Positions 54,100-63,533 of a stretch of DNA of 64,000 nt are shown piece by piece. Positions within the stretch are counted from its first letter, which is position 1. Each line of letters starts with the position of its first letter. The stretch lies in the NCBI GenBank assembly GCA_965222645.1, contig OZ244968.1, forward strand, positions 4,588,001 through 4,652,000, in the 5' to 3' direction. A program made the translations under genes and the position numbers. The DNA comes from JABDMH01 sp965222645 (lineage in GTDB: Bacteria > Bacteroidota > Bacteroidia > Chitinophagales > Saprospiraceae). The notes beneath the pieces were generated by a model. It searched no databases and was not told the origin of the DNA. It worked only from the letters and a program-made list of their open reading frames with translations.

Positions 54100-54435
54100 C
54101 TTTTACGTCCCCAAATGCTCACTTCGGCATCACTCCTTTACCTTGCACTCTTTGCCCTATTTTAACGGCAAAATATCTAAGGCGAGGTAGGCACGCTCCG
54201 CATGCCTGTTGGGGGACTCGTCGTGGGGTTCATGGCTGTCTTATATTGAATGATGTTCACCCTATTAATTCTTGCTGGAACAAATCTAAGGCAACAACAC
54301 AAGGTGTGGGGCACCATCTGCGGATGCGAAGTCGGGGTCAAAATACTGCAGTATGCCTGCTACGCATACTTGTTAGATGACTCGCCCGTGGGTTGATGAT
54401 CTGTTTTATGTTGATTGTTATTCGCCCGTTGACTT
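54100..54435 (+). repeat. Diverged copy of dispersed repeat family B
   Basis: AGGTGTGGGGCACCATCTGC, then GGATGCGAAGTCGGGGTC, then a TGTTAGATGACTCGCCCGTG segment. These follow the same order as 54890-55060 and 55480-55640 but with more substitutions. Confidence 0.65.
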
Positions 54436-54440
54436 TTCTA

Positions 54441-54702
54441 CAAGACTGTGAATGATGGCCTAACATCCTGTAGCTCTTGCTTACCCGTGCTCAATCAGAG
54501 CCGTTCGGCATATTCATACTAAGCCTACTCTTTTTACCGAGGATTATGCCTCACTACGCTGATTGCTTCTTTGCTTACCTTCAGAGCAACAGGCTGTATG
54601 GCCACCATTCAAGGTCGATCGCACGGATTGCTATTTGGTATAGGACGGGATGATTTCTTGCGTGCAAGACTGCTTCGAATAATAGCTTAAAATTCCTCTT
54701 TA
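54441..54702 (+). repeat. 265-bp dispersed repeat family C copy 2
   Basis: Full-length match to 28167-28432, with indels that shift all frames. Shared words include TTCGGCATATTCATACTAAG, CTTACCTTCAGAGCAACAGG and CTGTATGGCCACCATTCAAG. Confidence 0.88.
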
Positions 54703-54784
54703 GTGAAATGGAACATTTTTGGAATGTTTAGGAAGGTGATTTCAAGGTCCCCCAAGAAGTTCTACTGCTGGCCATTGATTCCTA

Positions 54785-55070
54785 AGCGAGGCTCCTCCTT
54801 CCTTAGTGGAGAAGTCTACGGTTGTGATTAGCTGTTGTCTGCATTTATACTCCTTAACTCTTTTCCGCTTGATAAAATCTGACGCTACAACCCTATTGTG
54901 GGGCCCCACCTACGGATGCGAAGTCGGAGTCCCTACGATTTTTCAGAGTGCCTTTCACTTTATTTGTCCCATTCTAATGGCAAAACATCTAAGGTGCTGT
55001 AGGCATGCTCCGCATACCTGTTGGATGACTCGCAATTGGGTTGATGAGCTCGTTTTATATTGAATGTTTT
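54785..55070 (+). repeat. Dispersed repeat family B copy
   Basis: It starts with CTCCTCCTTCCTTAGTGGAG, continues with TTAACTCTTTTCCGCTTGAT, GTGGGGCCCCACCTACGGAT and GTTGGATGACTCGCAATTGG, and ends near TTTTATATTGAATG. A near-identical copy follows at 55385-55660. A reverse copy is at 11210-11480. Confidence 0.88.
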
Positions 55071-55189
55071 AACCGAATGACGCTTGGCATTGATGCAATA
55101 TTATTATTTGAAATAGCAGTCCCCTGAGCCCTAATAGCGAATGCTCCTCGATGACCTACAGGTTTTATTATTTTTCTTTTTTGAGACCA

Positions 55190-55662
55190 AATTGAGTTTT
55201 CCACTTTTTGGCACCCGCCTGTCAGGCCACGCCGGCAGGGCAAAAAGTGGGTCATTCTTGAGCGATCCCACCAAGGGCGGGGCGAGGTACGGTGTACCTC
55301 GAAGGGATAAGAACCACGTACAGTGGGTGGGTGAGCTCCTGCATCCTCGGTGACCCACATCTTGGGTCTTCGCTAGATTTTATATGGATCCTCCTTCCTT
55401 AGTGGAGAAGTCTACGGTTGTGATTAGATTTTGTCTGCATTTATACTCCTTAACTCTTTTCCGCTGGATAAAATCTAACGCTACAACCCAAGTGTGGGGC
55501 CCCCACCTACGGATGCGAAGTCGGAGTCCATACGATTTTTTTCGAGTGCCTTTCACTCTTTTTGTCCTATTTTCACGGCAAAACATCTAAGGCGCTGTAG
55601 GCATGCTCCACATACCTGTTGGATGACTCGCAATTGGGTTGATGAGCTTGTTTTATATTGAA
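55190..55662 (+). repeat. Adjacent copies of dispersed repeat families A and B
   Basis: Family A (55195-55370) runs directly into family B (55385-55660), joined by ATCTTGGGTCTTCGCTAGAT. The same junction, reversed, occurs near 11470-11490, so A and B can travel as one unit of about 470 bp. Confidence 0.88.
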
Positions 55663-55771
55663 TGTTTTAACCAGATGACGCCTGGCTTGATTGGTTACTG
55701 TGATATCCATGGAAATGACTGCAAAGTGGCTCGCCCTTAAATGGGAGTATCAGGCAGATTGATTATAGCCT

Positions 55772-55895
55772 TAATTCTACTATTAGAATTAAGAAGAATA
55801 ATGTAATTACAATTGTATATGACACTAAAATAGGTAATAAGATATTATGAATTTATTAATGTATGGAGGTTAAATCTATTTTCCGAAAATAGGTT
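55772..55895. repeat. Composite palindromic element (MITE-like)
   Basis: The left palindrome CTTAATTCTA-CTAT-TAGAATTAAG and the right palindrome TTAAATCTATTTTC/GAAAATAGGTTTAA are separated by about 75 bp of AT-rich sequence. The same composite is at 60388-60520. It lies just before the thioredoxin-like gene. Confidence 0.75.
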
Positions 55896-55921
55896 TAAAA
55901 CTCTTTGAAAAGACATCTATC

Positions 55922-57076
55922 GTGAAAAAAGTGCACTCCAGAAATATTCATTTGTTAGGATACCTTTTGCTAATCCCAGCCCTTTGTTCTGCCCAGGAGT
56001 CAAAGCTCAGTGAGCTGCAAGCTATTGCAAGTAAAACGGGAAAGTTGATTTTGCTTGACTTTTATGCTGATTGGTGTTCACCCTGCAGAGAACTGCATGC
56101 TGAGATGATGAACAATATCCAGCTGAAGAGTGTCCTGGATTTACATTATTTCAAAATGAGGGTAAATGTAGACAGACAGGAGAGTCAGTTGTTGTCGTCA
56201 CGCTATGGAGTGAAAAGTATTCCGTCACTAGTGATACTGGATGACCAACTCCGGGAAATATCCAGAACTACCGGATTTAGGAATGCAGCCAGGATAAAAT
56301 ATTTTCTCGAAAAACATTTTATGGACAACGCCGATCCGTTGGAGCATTATCACGAGAAATATAAAACTAACAGAGGAGCTGCATTCTTAAAAGAATATAC
56401 ACAGCTACTATGGGAGAATTTCAATGGAAAATACGAGAGGATTGCCAGGGAATATATCAATACACAAGATGATATTTATTCTGAAGAGAATATTGATTTT
56501 ATTCGAAAATATTTATGTTCCGATATTTCATCTTGGGGATTTAAAGAGCTGCACAAAAATCGCGAGGATCTGTATGAGATGATGGATTCCGATGTCTTAG
56601 ATCAGATTTTTATTGATGTGATTATGAAGTCATTTGATTTGGAATCGGAGATTGAAAAAAAGCAATGTAAGGCTCTGATGATTGATTTGTTTGGGGAAGA
56701 TCAGGGAGGTTACCATTTTCTTCGTGAGCGACTCAAGGATGTGACCATGTATGCTGACTTTGTCCCGGATGAGTTTCGTCGTCTCGCCCGGGATTTTACC
56801 AGATATACCCAAAGAACTGATTGGGATATTCTATATGATGTCGGTCTTAAGTTGGCTTTATCAAGCCGCAATGATGCCGATCGTGCATTGGCAAAAAGGT
56901 ACGCACTATTTGCAGTTTCCAAAAATCGCAGTTGGCGTACATTAGACCTTCTATCCGTGCTCGCTTATCAGGCTGGTGAAAAGACTGTAGCGCTCGATCT
57001 TGTAATAGAGGCTAGTGAATATGCATTAAAAGAGGATGTCAAATATAGGACAATGATACGCCACCTTGATGACTAA
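55922..57076 (+). CDS. Exported thioredoxin-family protein
   Basis: 384 residues from a GTG start at 55922. Signal peptide HLLGYLLLIPALCSAQE. Residues about 30-140 are a thioredoxin domain with the active-site CSPC in LILLDFYADWCSPCRELHAEMM, followed by KMRVNVDRQESQLLSSRYGVKSIPSLVILD (cis-Pro). The C-terminal 240 residues are helical, with a later TPR-like part (RALAKRYALFAVSKNRSWRTLDLLSVLAYQAGEKTVALDLVIEA). It is likely a periplasmic disulfide reductase or chaperone-like thioredoxin. It overlaps the start of the next gene by a few bases, so the two are co-translated. Confidence 0.85.
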   Translation: MKKVHSRNIHLLGYLLLIPALCSAQESKLSELQAIASKTGKLILLDFYADWCSPCRELHAEMMNNIQLKSVLDLHYFKMRVNVDRQESQLLSSRYGVKSIPSLVILDDQLREISRTTGFRNAARIKYFLEKHFMDNADPLEHYHEKYKTNRGAAFLKEYTQLLWENFNGKYERIAREYINTQDDIYSEENIDFIRKYLCSDISSWGFKELHKNREDLYEMMDSDVLDQIFIDVIMKSFDLESEIEKKQCKALMIDLFGEDQGGYHFLRERLKDVTMYADFVPDEFRRLARDFTRYTQRTDWDILYDVGLKLALSSRNDADRALAKRYALFAVSKNRSWRTLDLLSVLAYQAGEKTVALDLVIEASEYALKEDVKYRTMIRHLDD

Positions 57077-58100
57077 TTTTTTCCATACTACCGGGATTGC
57101 AAAGTTTACGTCCTGTCGATTGATTATAATATTGATTGTGCTTGCTGTGTGGGTAAACTGCCAAGGTCAATTGATTAACGGAGTCATTAAAGATTCTGAA
57201 TCTCAGAAGACGATTCCGCTGGCACATGTATTTATAGAGGGTACGACTGTGGGTGAAATATCTGACACTTATGGTGTCTTTCATATCGATGTAACAAATT
57301 ATCCAAATAATATCCTGGTATTTAGTGCAATTGGGTATCAAATCAAGCAAATCGATATAAATGACCTTCGGCTAAATGGCAAAGATCTGACCATCTACCT
57401 TGACAAGACGATCTATGATCTAAGTGAGATAAAGGTTGTGATAGATGAATCACATCGCCGAAAATACCTGAAGAAATTTCGAGAACAATTTTTGGGTATT
57501 TCTAAATTTGGAAGAAGAGCGAAAATCGAAAATGAGGATTCCATTTATTTTTCCTTTGAAGACGAAACGAGAAAATTAACCGCATTTTCGAATGGGCCCA
57601 TAATCATCAATAATCGATCCCTGGGATATCGAGTGGCGTACTGGTTGGAGGACTTCGAATATTCTCCTCAAAATATCTCTTATCATGGTTTTGCTTTTTT
57701 CGACTCAATCCCGGTGAGGAACACCAAAAGAATTAGCCAAAATAGAAGGGACGCTTTTCTCGGCTCGATCTATCATTTTATCAAAGCTCTCTGGCATGGA
57801 AACCACGTGGAAGAAGGATATGTTGTAGAACCTCTCAGGTCGAGATCACAACAGGATATAATAGAGGGTGAAGCGCTTTTTGATGTTGTTGACTTTGGCA
57901 AACTCAAAATGCTATATCTGAACTATCCAATCAGAGTATTTTACAATCCCTTAAAGACTGTATCTTATTTGGAGCAGATTTCTCCTTATACACTGATTGA
58001 GGCAAATGGATACTATCAATCTCGCACACTCAAATGGGGAGGAGCTATGGGAGTAAAACGCATGGGCGACGATCTGCCGATCGGAAGTTTTATCGAATAG
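57069..58100 (+). CDS. Carboxypeptidase-regulatory-like domain protein, exported
   Basis: About 343 residues from the ATG at 57069, which overlaps the thioredoxin stop by 8 bp. A signal or membrane segment (CRLIIILIVLAVWVNCQGQ) precedes a CarboxypepD_reg-like domain (INGVIKDSESQKTIPLAHVFIEGTTVGEISDTYGVFHIDV, about 37-120). It ends with LSEIKVVIDESHRRKYLKKFREQFLGIS, as in TonB receptor N-termini and DUF5686-like proteins. The remaining 200 residues are not recognised and there is no barrel of receptor length. It is probably periplasmic or outer-membrane attached and may be a substrate or partner of the thioredoxin. That is inference from coupling. Confidence 0.75.
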   Translation: MTNFFHTTGIAKFTSCRLIIILIVLAVWVNCQGQLINGVIKDSESQKTIPLAHVFIEGTTVGEISDTYGVFHIDVTNYPNNILVFSAIGYQIKQIDINDLRLNGKDLTIYLDKTIYDLSEIKVVIDESHRRKYLKKFREQFLGISKFGRRAKIENEDSIYFSFEDETRKLTAFSNGPIIINNRSLGYRVAYWLEDFEYSPQNISYHGFAFFDSIPVRNTKRISQNRRDAFLGSIYHFIKALWHGNHVEEGYVVEPLRSRSQQDIIEGEALFDVVDFGKLKMLYLNYPIRVFYNPLKTVSYLEQISPYTLIEANGYYQSRTLKWGGAMGVKRMGDDLPIGSFIE

Positions 58101-58499
58101 GCGAGGTCTATCCTTCCAGATTTTTTATTGTTAAGAAGGTACTCCACTGAATTAGAACATCACGGCATAAGCTAGTTAAGTAAATTTTGGTGACGATTAC
58201 CGAATCCCCTACTGTGGGCCTCAATGGGGGAGTTGAAATTTCTGGTCTGGTGCCTCCAGATAAGAGCTGTCCGATTGTGGATTTCAATTCCCTGAATGGC
58301 GCAGTGGACAAAAGAGATCTCAGATGAAGGGTGTAAACTGCAAGTTATGTGATAAAATGCACCGGGTGCATACTGAGATCTCAGTTTGGCAAACTCACTT
58401 TAGGTCACAGCTTAGAAATGTCGTAAAATGGTTGTAGTGAGATCTGCGATAGCAGTGATTCATCTAATTATTTCAAAATCTTATTTAAATAACTTTACC
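58101..58499. other. Intergenic stretch, nothing recognised
   Basis: These bases carry no repeat shared with the rest of the window and no strong promoter. A 67-codon minus-strand frame has no visible family features. The start of the next gene is set by its lipoprotein signal. Confidence 0.4.
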
Positions 58500-59345
58500 A
58501 TGAAACCTTATCTAATTGTTACAGCATTTATCTTTTTAGCTCTCATTTCTTGTAGTAAGGAAAACAATTTAAAACTCAACAAAAAAAAGCCGGTCGTAGA
58601 GCTTGATCTGGAGAGTCGACGAGGACAAACTGATCGAAATTCTTCTGTACAGAGAAAAAGGTCTATCGATGACTTTCTTGACGCGCAGGGTACGGTGAGT
58701 ACATTTCTACCACCTGTACCTGATTTTTATGGGTGGGTGCATGTTTTTGAGAACGGCACTGTTCGTCTTGTTGCATTTGATTATTTAGGTGTAGTAGACG
58801 ATATCATTAGGAACGTAGGAGGCCCTGATCTAGGTACAGAAATAGACGGAAGTGTGACAGAAATACCCTTGGAAGATGGACGAGCACTAGTCAAAGTAAA
58901 TATACAAATCAGAAATGGTCTTTTCTGGATTACAGATTTTGACGGAGCCAGTGAGCACCCTGCATTTTCACCCCTGATCATGGGTGCACGTCCTGCCGAT
59001 GTTATAGCAGGTAAAGATGCGGCACTTGCTGATGCCCATTTCCGGTTTGTATTTAAAAACAGTGCTCCGGGTGCTCCCTTTCCCGATCTGGTGCGTGCAA
59101 CATTTGATCCAAGTTACGATGCTCCCGGATATGAGGATTTTCAGACACGAGCTTCTATGAGTGGTTTTGGCGAATTGCATAAATCAGTTCTGATGGAGGG
59201 AGACTGGGAGGAAGGAGATTATGGGCATGCCCATTTCTCTTTTAGTGGATTGTTTCACAATTTGGCAAACGAGAACAGCAAATTATTTCGGGATGGCGGC
59301 TTCGTGGGTACTGCAATATCAGTGAGAGCCATTGGTTCTCAATAA
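58500..59345 (+). CDS. Lipoprotein of unknown function
   Basis: 281 residues from the ATG at 58500, chosen because it opens a lipoprotein signal (PYLIVTAFIFLALISC, lipobox LISC with Cys18). The frame extends 72 bp upstream without plausible sequence. After a basic linker (KLNKKKPVVELDLESRRG) the mature part is beta-rich and includes FYGWVHVFENGTVRLVAFDYLG, HPAFSPLIMGARPADVIAGKDAALADAHFRFVFKN and GHAHFSFSGLFHNLAN. I do not recognise the family. Membrane anchoring at the outer or inner membrane is expected. The gene stands alone. Confidence 0.7.
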   Translation: MKPYLIVTAFIFLALISCSKENNLKLNKKKPVVELDLESRRGQTDRNSSVQRKRSIDDFLDAQGTVSTFLPPVPDFYGWVHVFENGTVRLVAFDYLGVVDDIIRNVGGPDLGTEIDGSVTEIPLEDGRALVKVNIQIRNGLFWITDFDGASEHPAFSPLIMGARPADVIAGKDAALADAHFRFVFKNSAPGAPFPDLVRATFDPSYDAPGYEDFQTRASMSGFGELHKSVLMEGDWEEGDYGHAHFSFSGLFHNLANENSKLFRDGGFVGTAISVRAIGSQ

Positions 59346-59597
59346 GTGATCCGCAGTCCTCAGCTCTATTTTTTTAACCAAGGAAAGGGTGCCTTCTTCA
59401 ATCGGACGCAGAATGACTAGCGCGTTCATGATCATATGCACGGTTACACATGGATAACAAAAGTGAAGGCACCCTTTAGCTGGATGGTTGAGTGTGTCGA
59501 TTTATTCAAGAGGTTTTATTTATCATCAGACCTGACTCCAAAAAATTCCAAAGTTGACCTGGTCAAGGGAGTAAGAAGGGGGGTGTAATAATTAGGG
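59346..59597. other. Intergenic stretch, possible inverted repeat
   Basis: AAGGGTGCCTTCTTC near 59385 and GAAGGCACCCTTTAGC near 59463 are inverted relative to each other, about 80 bp apart. Together they could form a long stem after the lipoprotein gene. No gene is visible. Confidence 0.45.
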
Positions 59598-59768
59598 GGT
59601 TAAACCTATTTTCCGAAATTAGATTTGACAGGGGATTAAATCTATTTTTCGAAATTAGATTCGACAAATAACTTACGAAGACAATGAATTTATATACAGG
59701 GATTAATACATTATATAAAAATTTATTTATTTTCTTTAAATCTATTTTCCGAAAATAGATTCGACAAA
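59598..59768. repeat. Three CTATTTTCCGAAAATAG-type palindromes before the ArsR-like gene
   Basis: Palindromes or near-palindromes lie at about 59599-59630, 59636-59667 and 59737-59766. The last is the best (AATCTATTTTCCGAAAATAG, then ATTC). They are of the same kind as those at 3.7-4.2, 55.9 and 60.5 kb. The last one ends 55 bp before the ArsR-like start codon. Confidence 0.8.
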
Positions 59769-59823
59769 ACGATGACAATTCCCATCAAATACCGATATTA
59801 ATGGCAAATAAAGATTTTTTGTC

Positions 59824-60165
59824 ATGTCTTATGATAAACGGTATCGTTTCAAGTTATCTCCTTTAATGACAGCGAGGTTCTGCAGATCTCTAATGCATCC
59901 GGCTCGGATACAAATTGTGCTTTTCTTACTGAAAAATGGCCTGACATCATATCTGAAATTATGTGATCTCATTCCACTCTCACCTCCAAGTGTATCTCGT
60001 CACATCAAAAAGTTGATGGAGGATAAAATTGTAATTGTCCAAAATATGGGCAGTAAAACAAATTATGATGTCAATTTAGAGGTTGTGAATGACTACGCTT
60101 TTATTTTCAAGATGCTTTCCGATGAGCTTTATGATGTTCAGGAACTGAGATCCAAAAGAGAATGA
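59824..60165 (+). CDS. ArsR-family winged-helix transcriptional regulator
   Basis: 113 residues. The HTH region is FCRSLMHPARIQIVLFLLKNGLTSYLKLCDLIPLSPPSVSRHIKKLMEDKIVIVQNMGSKTNYDVN, with the typical ArsR order (helix 2 HPARIQIVLFLL, recognition helix SPPSVSRHIKKL, and wing). No metal-binding Cys motif (ELCVCDL-like) is present, so it is probably not a classical metal sensor. It has no adjacent co-directional gene. Three palindromes just upstream are candidate operators, but the same palindromes are dispersed elsewhere without a regulator. Confidence 0.8.
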   Translation: MSYDKRYRFKLSPLMTARFCRSLMHPARIQIVLFLLKNGLTSYLKLCDLIPLSPPSVSRHIKKLMEDKIVIVQNMGSKTNYDVNLEVVNDYAFIFKMLSDELYDVQELRSKRE

Positions 60166-61206
60166 TGCCGGAATGTATCGATCTTTCTGGTTAGGGTCGA
60201 AATGTAGTCTCAGGTTATATCCTCATGCCTTTAGAAATGGCAATTGGAGTGCAGTTATTCAAAGGTGTAGTAACAAATAGGATGCAAAACAATTGCCCTG
60301 GACAAGGTAGATTTGGGCATCACAATGTACCTAAATGAATCCTTGGGAGGTTCGCTCTTAACTACGAACATCGGATCGCTTCATACAAAGTTAATTCTAT
60401 TTTTAGAATTAATATAAATAAAATTATTATGATTTTATGCATCAGTAAATCAATTAAAAAAACATTATAAATAGATAAATGTATTGCGATTAAATCTATT
60501 TTCCGAAAATAGATTTAACGCCCGTCTGACTTTGCGCTCAATAGTTTGCTGATAAATAGCATGACATTTAATGTATCTGAAAAAAAAGGTAACACATAGT
60601 ACCTAGCTTTTAGTAGCAAGCCTACATCAAAATGGGCGTTCGATACAGAGGATAGTAAAATGACATTTTAGGCTCCAGCCTCAGTATCTCCTTTTGTCAA
60701 TTGCTGGTTCTTGTCAGGTCATCTTGTGAACTACCCCCATATACTGACCTTGCCAAATTTTCAAATTTACACCCTGATGGCCTTTTGTTGGCCATCCAAT
60801 GGTTGGGGGTTTGATTCGTCCAGTTGCCTTTTCATTCTGTCACATAATTACACCCAAATAATGGATCCACTTTTAGTCAAGCTTGACATGTACGAGATTT
60901 ACTAATGTAGAATTTGGCTTTTTTCACTTCAGTATGCCTTCATTTTTTGCCGAGGAATCGGAGAAAAATATGAGCTAAATAATTTGCTATCTTGATAAAT
61001 AATCGATGTGCCACGCAAATGAAATCTTCAGATAGATGATCTCTAAATAAGCAGCATTTTGCAGAATCTGTTTTCCCACCTCTATTTTCTTGTTTACGAA
61101 TTCTTTCACATTGCCCTCGAATTCTAGAATCTGATACAACCAAATCTCTACCTGATCTAGATTTGTGTGTGTTCACGTAATTCTGGAAACAAATAAATAT
61201 GGAAAG
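60166..61206. other. 1-kb gene-free stretch with one composite palindromic element
   Basis: A second copy of the composite element is at 60388-60520: TTAATTCTATTTTTAGAATT on the left and TTAAATCTATTTTC/GAAAATAGATTTAA on the right, 75-80 bp apart. The rest holds only unsupported short frames (for example 64 and 78 codons with no family features). The VIT-VWA promoter must lie before 61207 but was not identified. Confidence 0.65.
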
Positions 61207-63453
61207 ATGAAAAATAAAATAGTCCTAGGTTTGACAACAGTACTTTTGATCATGCTGATGGTGCGTTTTGGACAGTCACAGACAAATAATCAGTCACTGA
61301 CTCCATATATGCAAATCCTGGCGGACAAGGACTCTACCTGCCAATTACCGCTAACTTCCATAAAAACAAAAGTAAATGTATCAAGTGTCATTGCATCGGT
61401 AAACATGGAACAGGTCTATTGCAACAATGGCGATAGACCACTGGAAGCAATATATGTCTTTCCTGCTTCCGATAAGGCAGCCGTGCACCTTATGAAAATG
61501 CATGTCGGAGACAGGACAATCGTAGCAGAAATTCGGAAAATAGAAGAGGCCAAACAAGTTTATCAAAAGGCAAAAAGGGAAGGAAAGAGGGCCTCGCTTC
61601 TCGACCAGGAAAGGCCGAATATTTTTACCATGCATGTCGCCAATATTCTCCCCGGAGATGAAGTAAGGATTGAACTCGAATATACAGAAACCCTGATTCC
61701 TGATGACGGCGAATATTCTTTTGTATATCCCACAGTTGTGGGGCCGCGCTATACAGGAGAATCACGAGGAGGAAGTGATCCTGGTAACGGTATTCCTTAT
61801 CTCCGCAGTGGGGTCGATCCCAACTATCTATTTGACATGGATTTAGATTTGATGATGGGCGTTCCGATCCAGAGTATTTATTCCCATTCTCATAAAATAG
61901 ATATTGACCATATAAATCTCGGTTATGCAAGAATTAATCTGGACGAAAATGAATACAAAAAGGGGAATAAGGACTTTATTCTCAACTACCAGCTTAAGGG
62001 AAACAATATCGAATCCGGATTATTGCTATACGAAGGAGAGAAGGAAAAATACTTCCTCATGACAGTGCAGCCCCCCACTAGAGTAAAGCCAGGAAATATG
62101 CCGGCGAGGGAATTTGTCTTTATCGTTGATGTATCAGGATCGATGTCTGGTTTTCCATTGGAGGTCTCCAAGTCATTGATGCATAATGTATTGGTAAATT
62201 TACGACCTCAGGACAGATTTAACATCCTGCTATTCGCATCTTGCAACAAAGCATTCGCTCCGCATCCAGTGCCGGCGACTGCGGAGGAAATCGAAAAAGC
62301 TCTGACTTTTGTCAACCAACAGGAAGGGGGAGGCGGAACGAATATCTTGCAGGCATTAAAAAAGGCAATGGCATTGCCCAAGAATATATTGGGTTTATCC
62401 AGATCCATGGTTATACTTTCGGATGGTTATATTTCAGTAGAAAGGGAGGTATTTGATTTGATAAGAGATAATAACAATGAATCAAATTTCTTTGTCTTTG
62501 GCATTGGTTCATCGGTAAACCAATATTTGATAAATGGTATTGCTCATGTAGGAAATAGTGTACCCCTGATTGCCACTACGCTAGAAGATGCATGTGCACA
62601 AACGGAAAAATTCAGAAGATACATTAGCACTCCTGTGTTGACCGATGTGCAAATAGACTGGGGTGGTTTTGAGGTATATGATCTAGTACCTTCTTCTATT
62701 TCCGATCTGATGGCCGAACGCCCCATTGTGATATCCGGTAAGTATAAAGGTGATAGCGAGGGAAAAATCAAATTGCACGGTACAACCGGAAGCAAGAAAT
62801 ACAAATGGTCTTATGACTTGTCAAACTCACAACCTGAAGAGGTTAATCAGGGGCTGAAGTACTTGTGGGCCCGTCGTAAAATCGGAATGCTCGATGATTA
62901 TGCGAGTTCTCATTTGGATAAAAATGAAGAACAATTCATATGTGACCTAGCCCTAAAATACAATTTGGTTTCGCGTTTTACGTCTTTTGTGGCTGTAGAC
63001 GAGATCATAGAAGGTGATGGAAATATGAAGACAATTTATCAGCCATTAGTTCTTCCTGAGGGGGTCTCTGATCTGGCTATTGGTCCAGCATCCTATGGAG
63101 TGGGAGCTGACTTGCAAATTTCCAATAGAGGAAAAAATGGAGGTCTAAGGCAGGTAAAATTTACAATATCCTCGCATTTATTATCCCTCATTGATTTAAA
63201 ATTTGTGTCGTGGGAAATAAAATCATTTCTTTCACAAATTGAATCCAGGTACAATCTTAAGGGCATGAATAAAGTTATATTCAACCTTGAGATAGACGGA
63301 GATGGAAACATCTCCCTCAAGGATCAACAAAATCGTGAATATTCGGATCTAGTACGTTCGATAATCAAGGAACTTCTGACATTCACGATAAATCACAAAG
63401 TGACTCATTCGTTTGACTTGACCGTTAGTTTAAGGGGAATAGGAAAGTCCTAA
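61207..63453 (+). CDS. Exported VIT and VWA domain protein
   Basis: 748 residues from the ATG at 61207, where a signal peptide starts (NKIVLGLTTVLLIMLMVRFG). Residues about 40-165 are a VIT domain: VNVSSVIASVNMEQVYCNNGDRPLEAIYVFPASDKAAVHLM.. and EEAKQVYQKAKREGKRASLLDQERPNIFTMHVANILPGDEV. Residues about 300-475 are a von Willebrand A domain with a complete MIDAS motif (FIFVVDVSGSMSG-like: REFVFIVDVSGSMSGFPLEV) and GGGGTNILQALKKA. The C-terminal 200 residues are not recognised. The order VIT-VWA matches inter-alpha-trypsin-inhibitor-like proteins. Metal-dependent adhesion in the envelope is the usual inference. The next gene begins 80 bp downstream. Confidence 0.9.
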   Translation: MKNKIVLGLTTVLLIMLMVRFGQSQTNNQSLTPYMQILADKDSTCQLPLTSIKTKVNVSSVIASVNMEQVYCNNGDRPLEAIYVFPASDKAAVHLMKMHVGDRTIVAEIRKIEEAKQVYQKAKREGKRASLLDQERPNIFTMHVANILPGDEVRIELEYTETLIPDDGEYSFVYPTVVGPRYTGESRGGSDPGNGIPYLRSGVDPNYLFDMDLDLMMGVPIQSIYSHSHKIDIDHINLGYARINLDENEYKKGNKDFILNYQLKGNNIESGLLLYEGEKEKYFLMTVQPPTRVKPGNMPAREFVFIVDVSGSMSGFPLEVSKSLMHNVLVNLRPQDRFNILLFASCNKAFAPHPVPATAEEIEKALTFVNQQEGGGGTNILQALKKAMALPKNILGLSRSMVILSDGYISVEREVFDLIRDNNNESNFFVFGIGSSVNQYLINGIAHVGNSVPLIATTLEDACAQTEKFRRYISTPVLTDVQIDWGGFEVYDLVPSSISDLMAERPIVISGKYKGDSEGKIKLHGTTGSKKYKWSYDLSNSQPEEVNQGLKYLWARRKIGMLDDYASSHLDKNEEQFICDLALKYNLVSRFTSFVAVDEIIEGDGNMKTIYQPLVLPEGVSDLAIGPASYGVGADLQISNRGKNGGLRQVKFTISSHLLSLIDLKFVSWEIKSFLSQIESRYNLKGMNKVIFNLEIDGDGNISLKDQQNREYSDLVRSIIKELLTFTINHKVTHSFDLTVSLRGIGKS

Positions 63454-63533
63454 AAAGGAAAATGCAATATTTTCTAATTCACGGATCTTCTCGGTTTTGC
63501 TTCTTCGTTTTGACTCAAAAATCTTAGAAATTT

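Noticed and set aside
60711..61176. 64- and 78-codon frames before the VIT-VWA gene
   Set aside because: There are no family features, no ribosome-binding or promoter context, and the composition is like the surrounding intergenic DNA.
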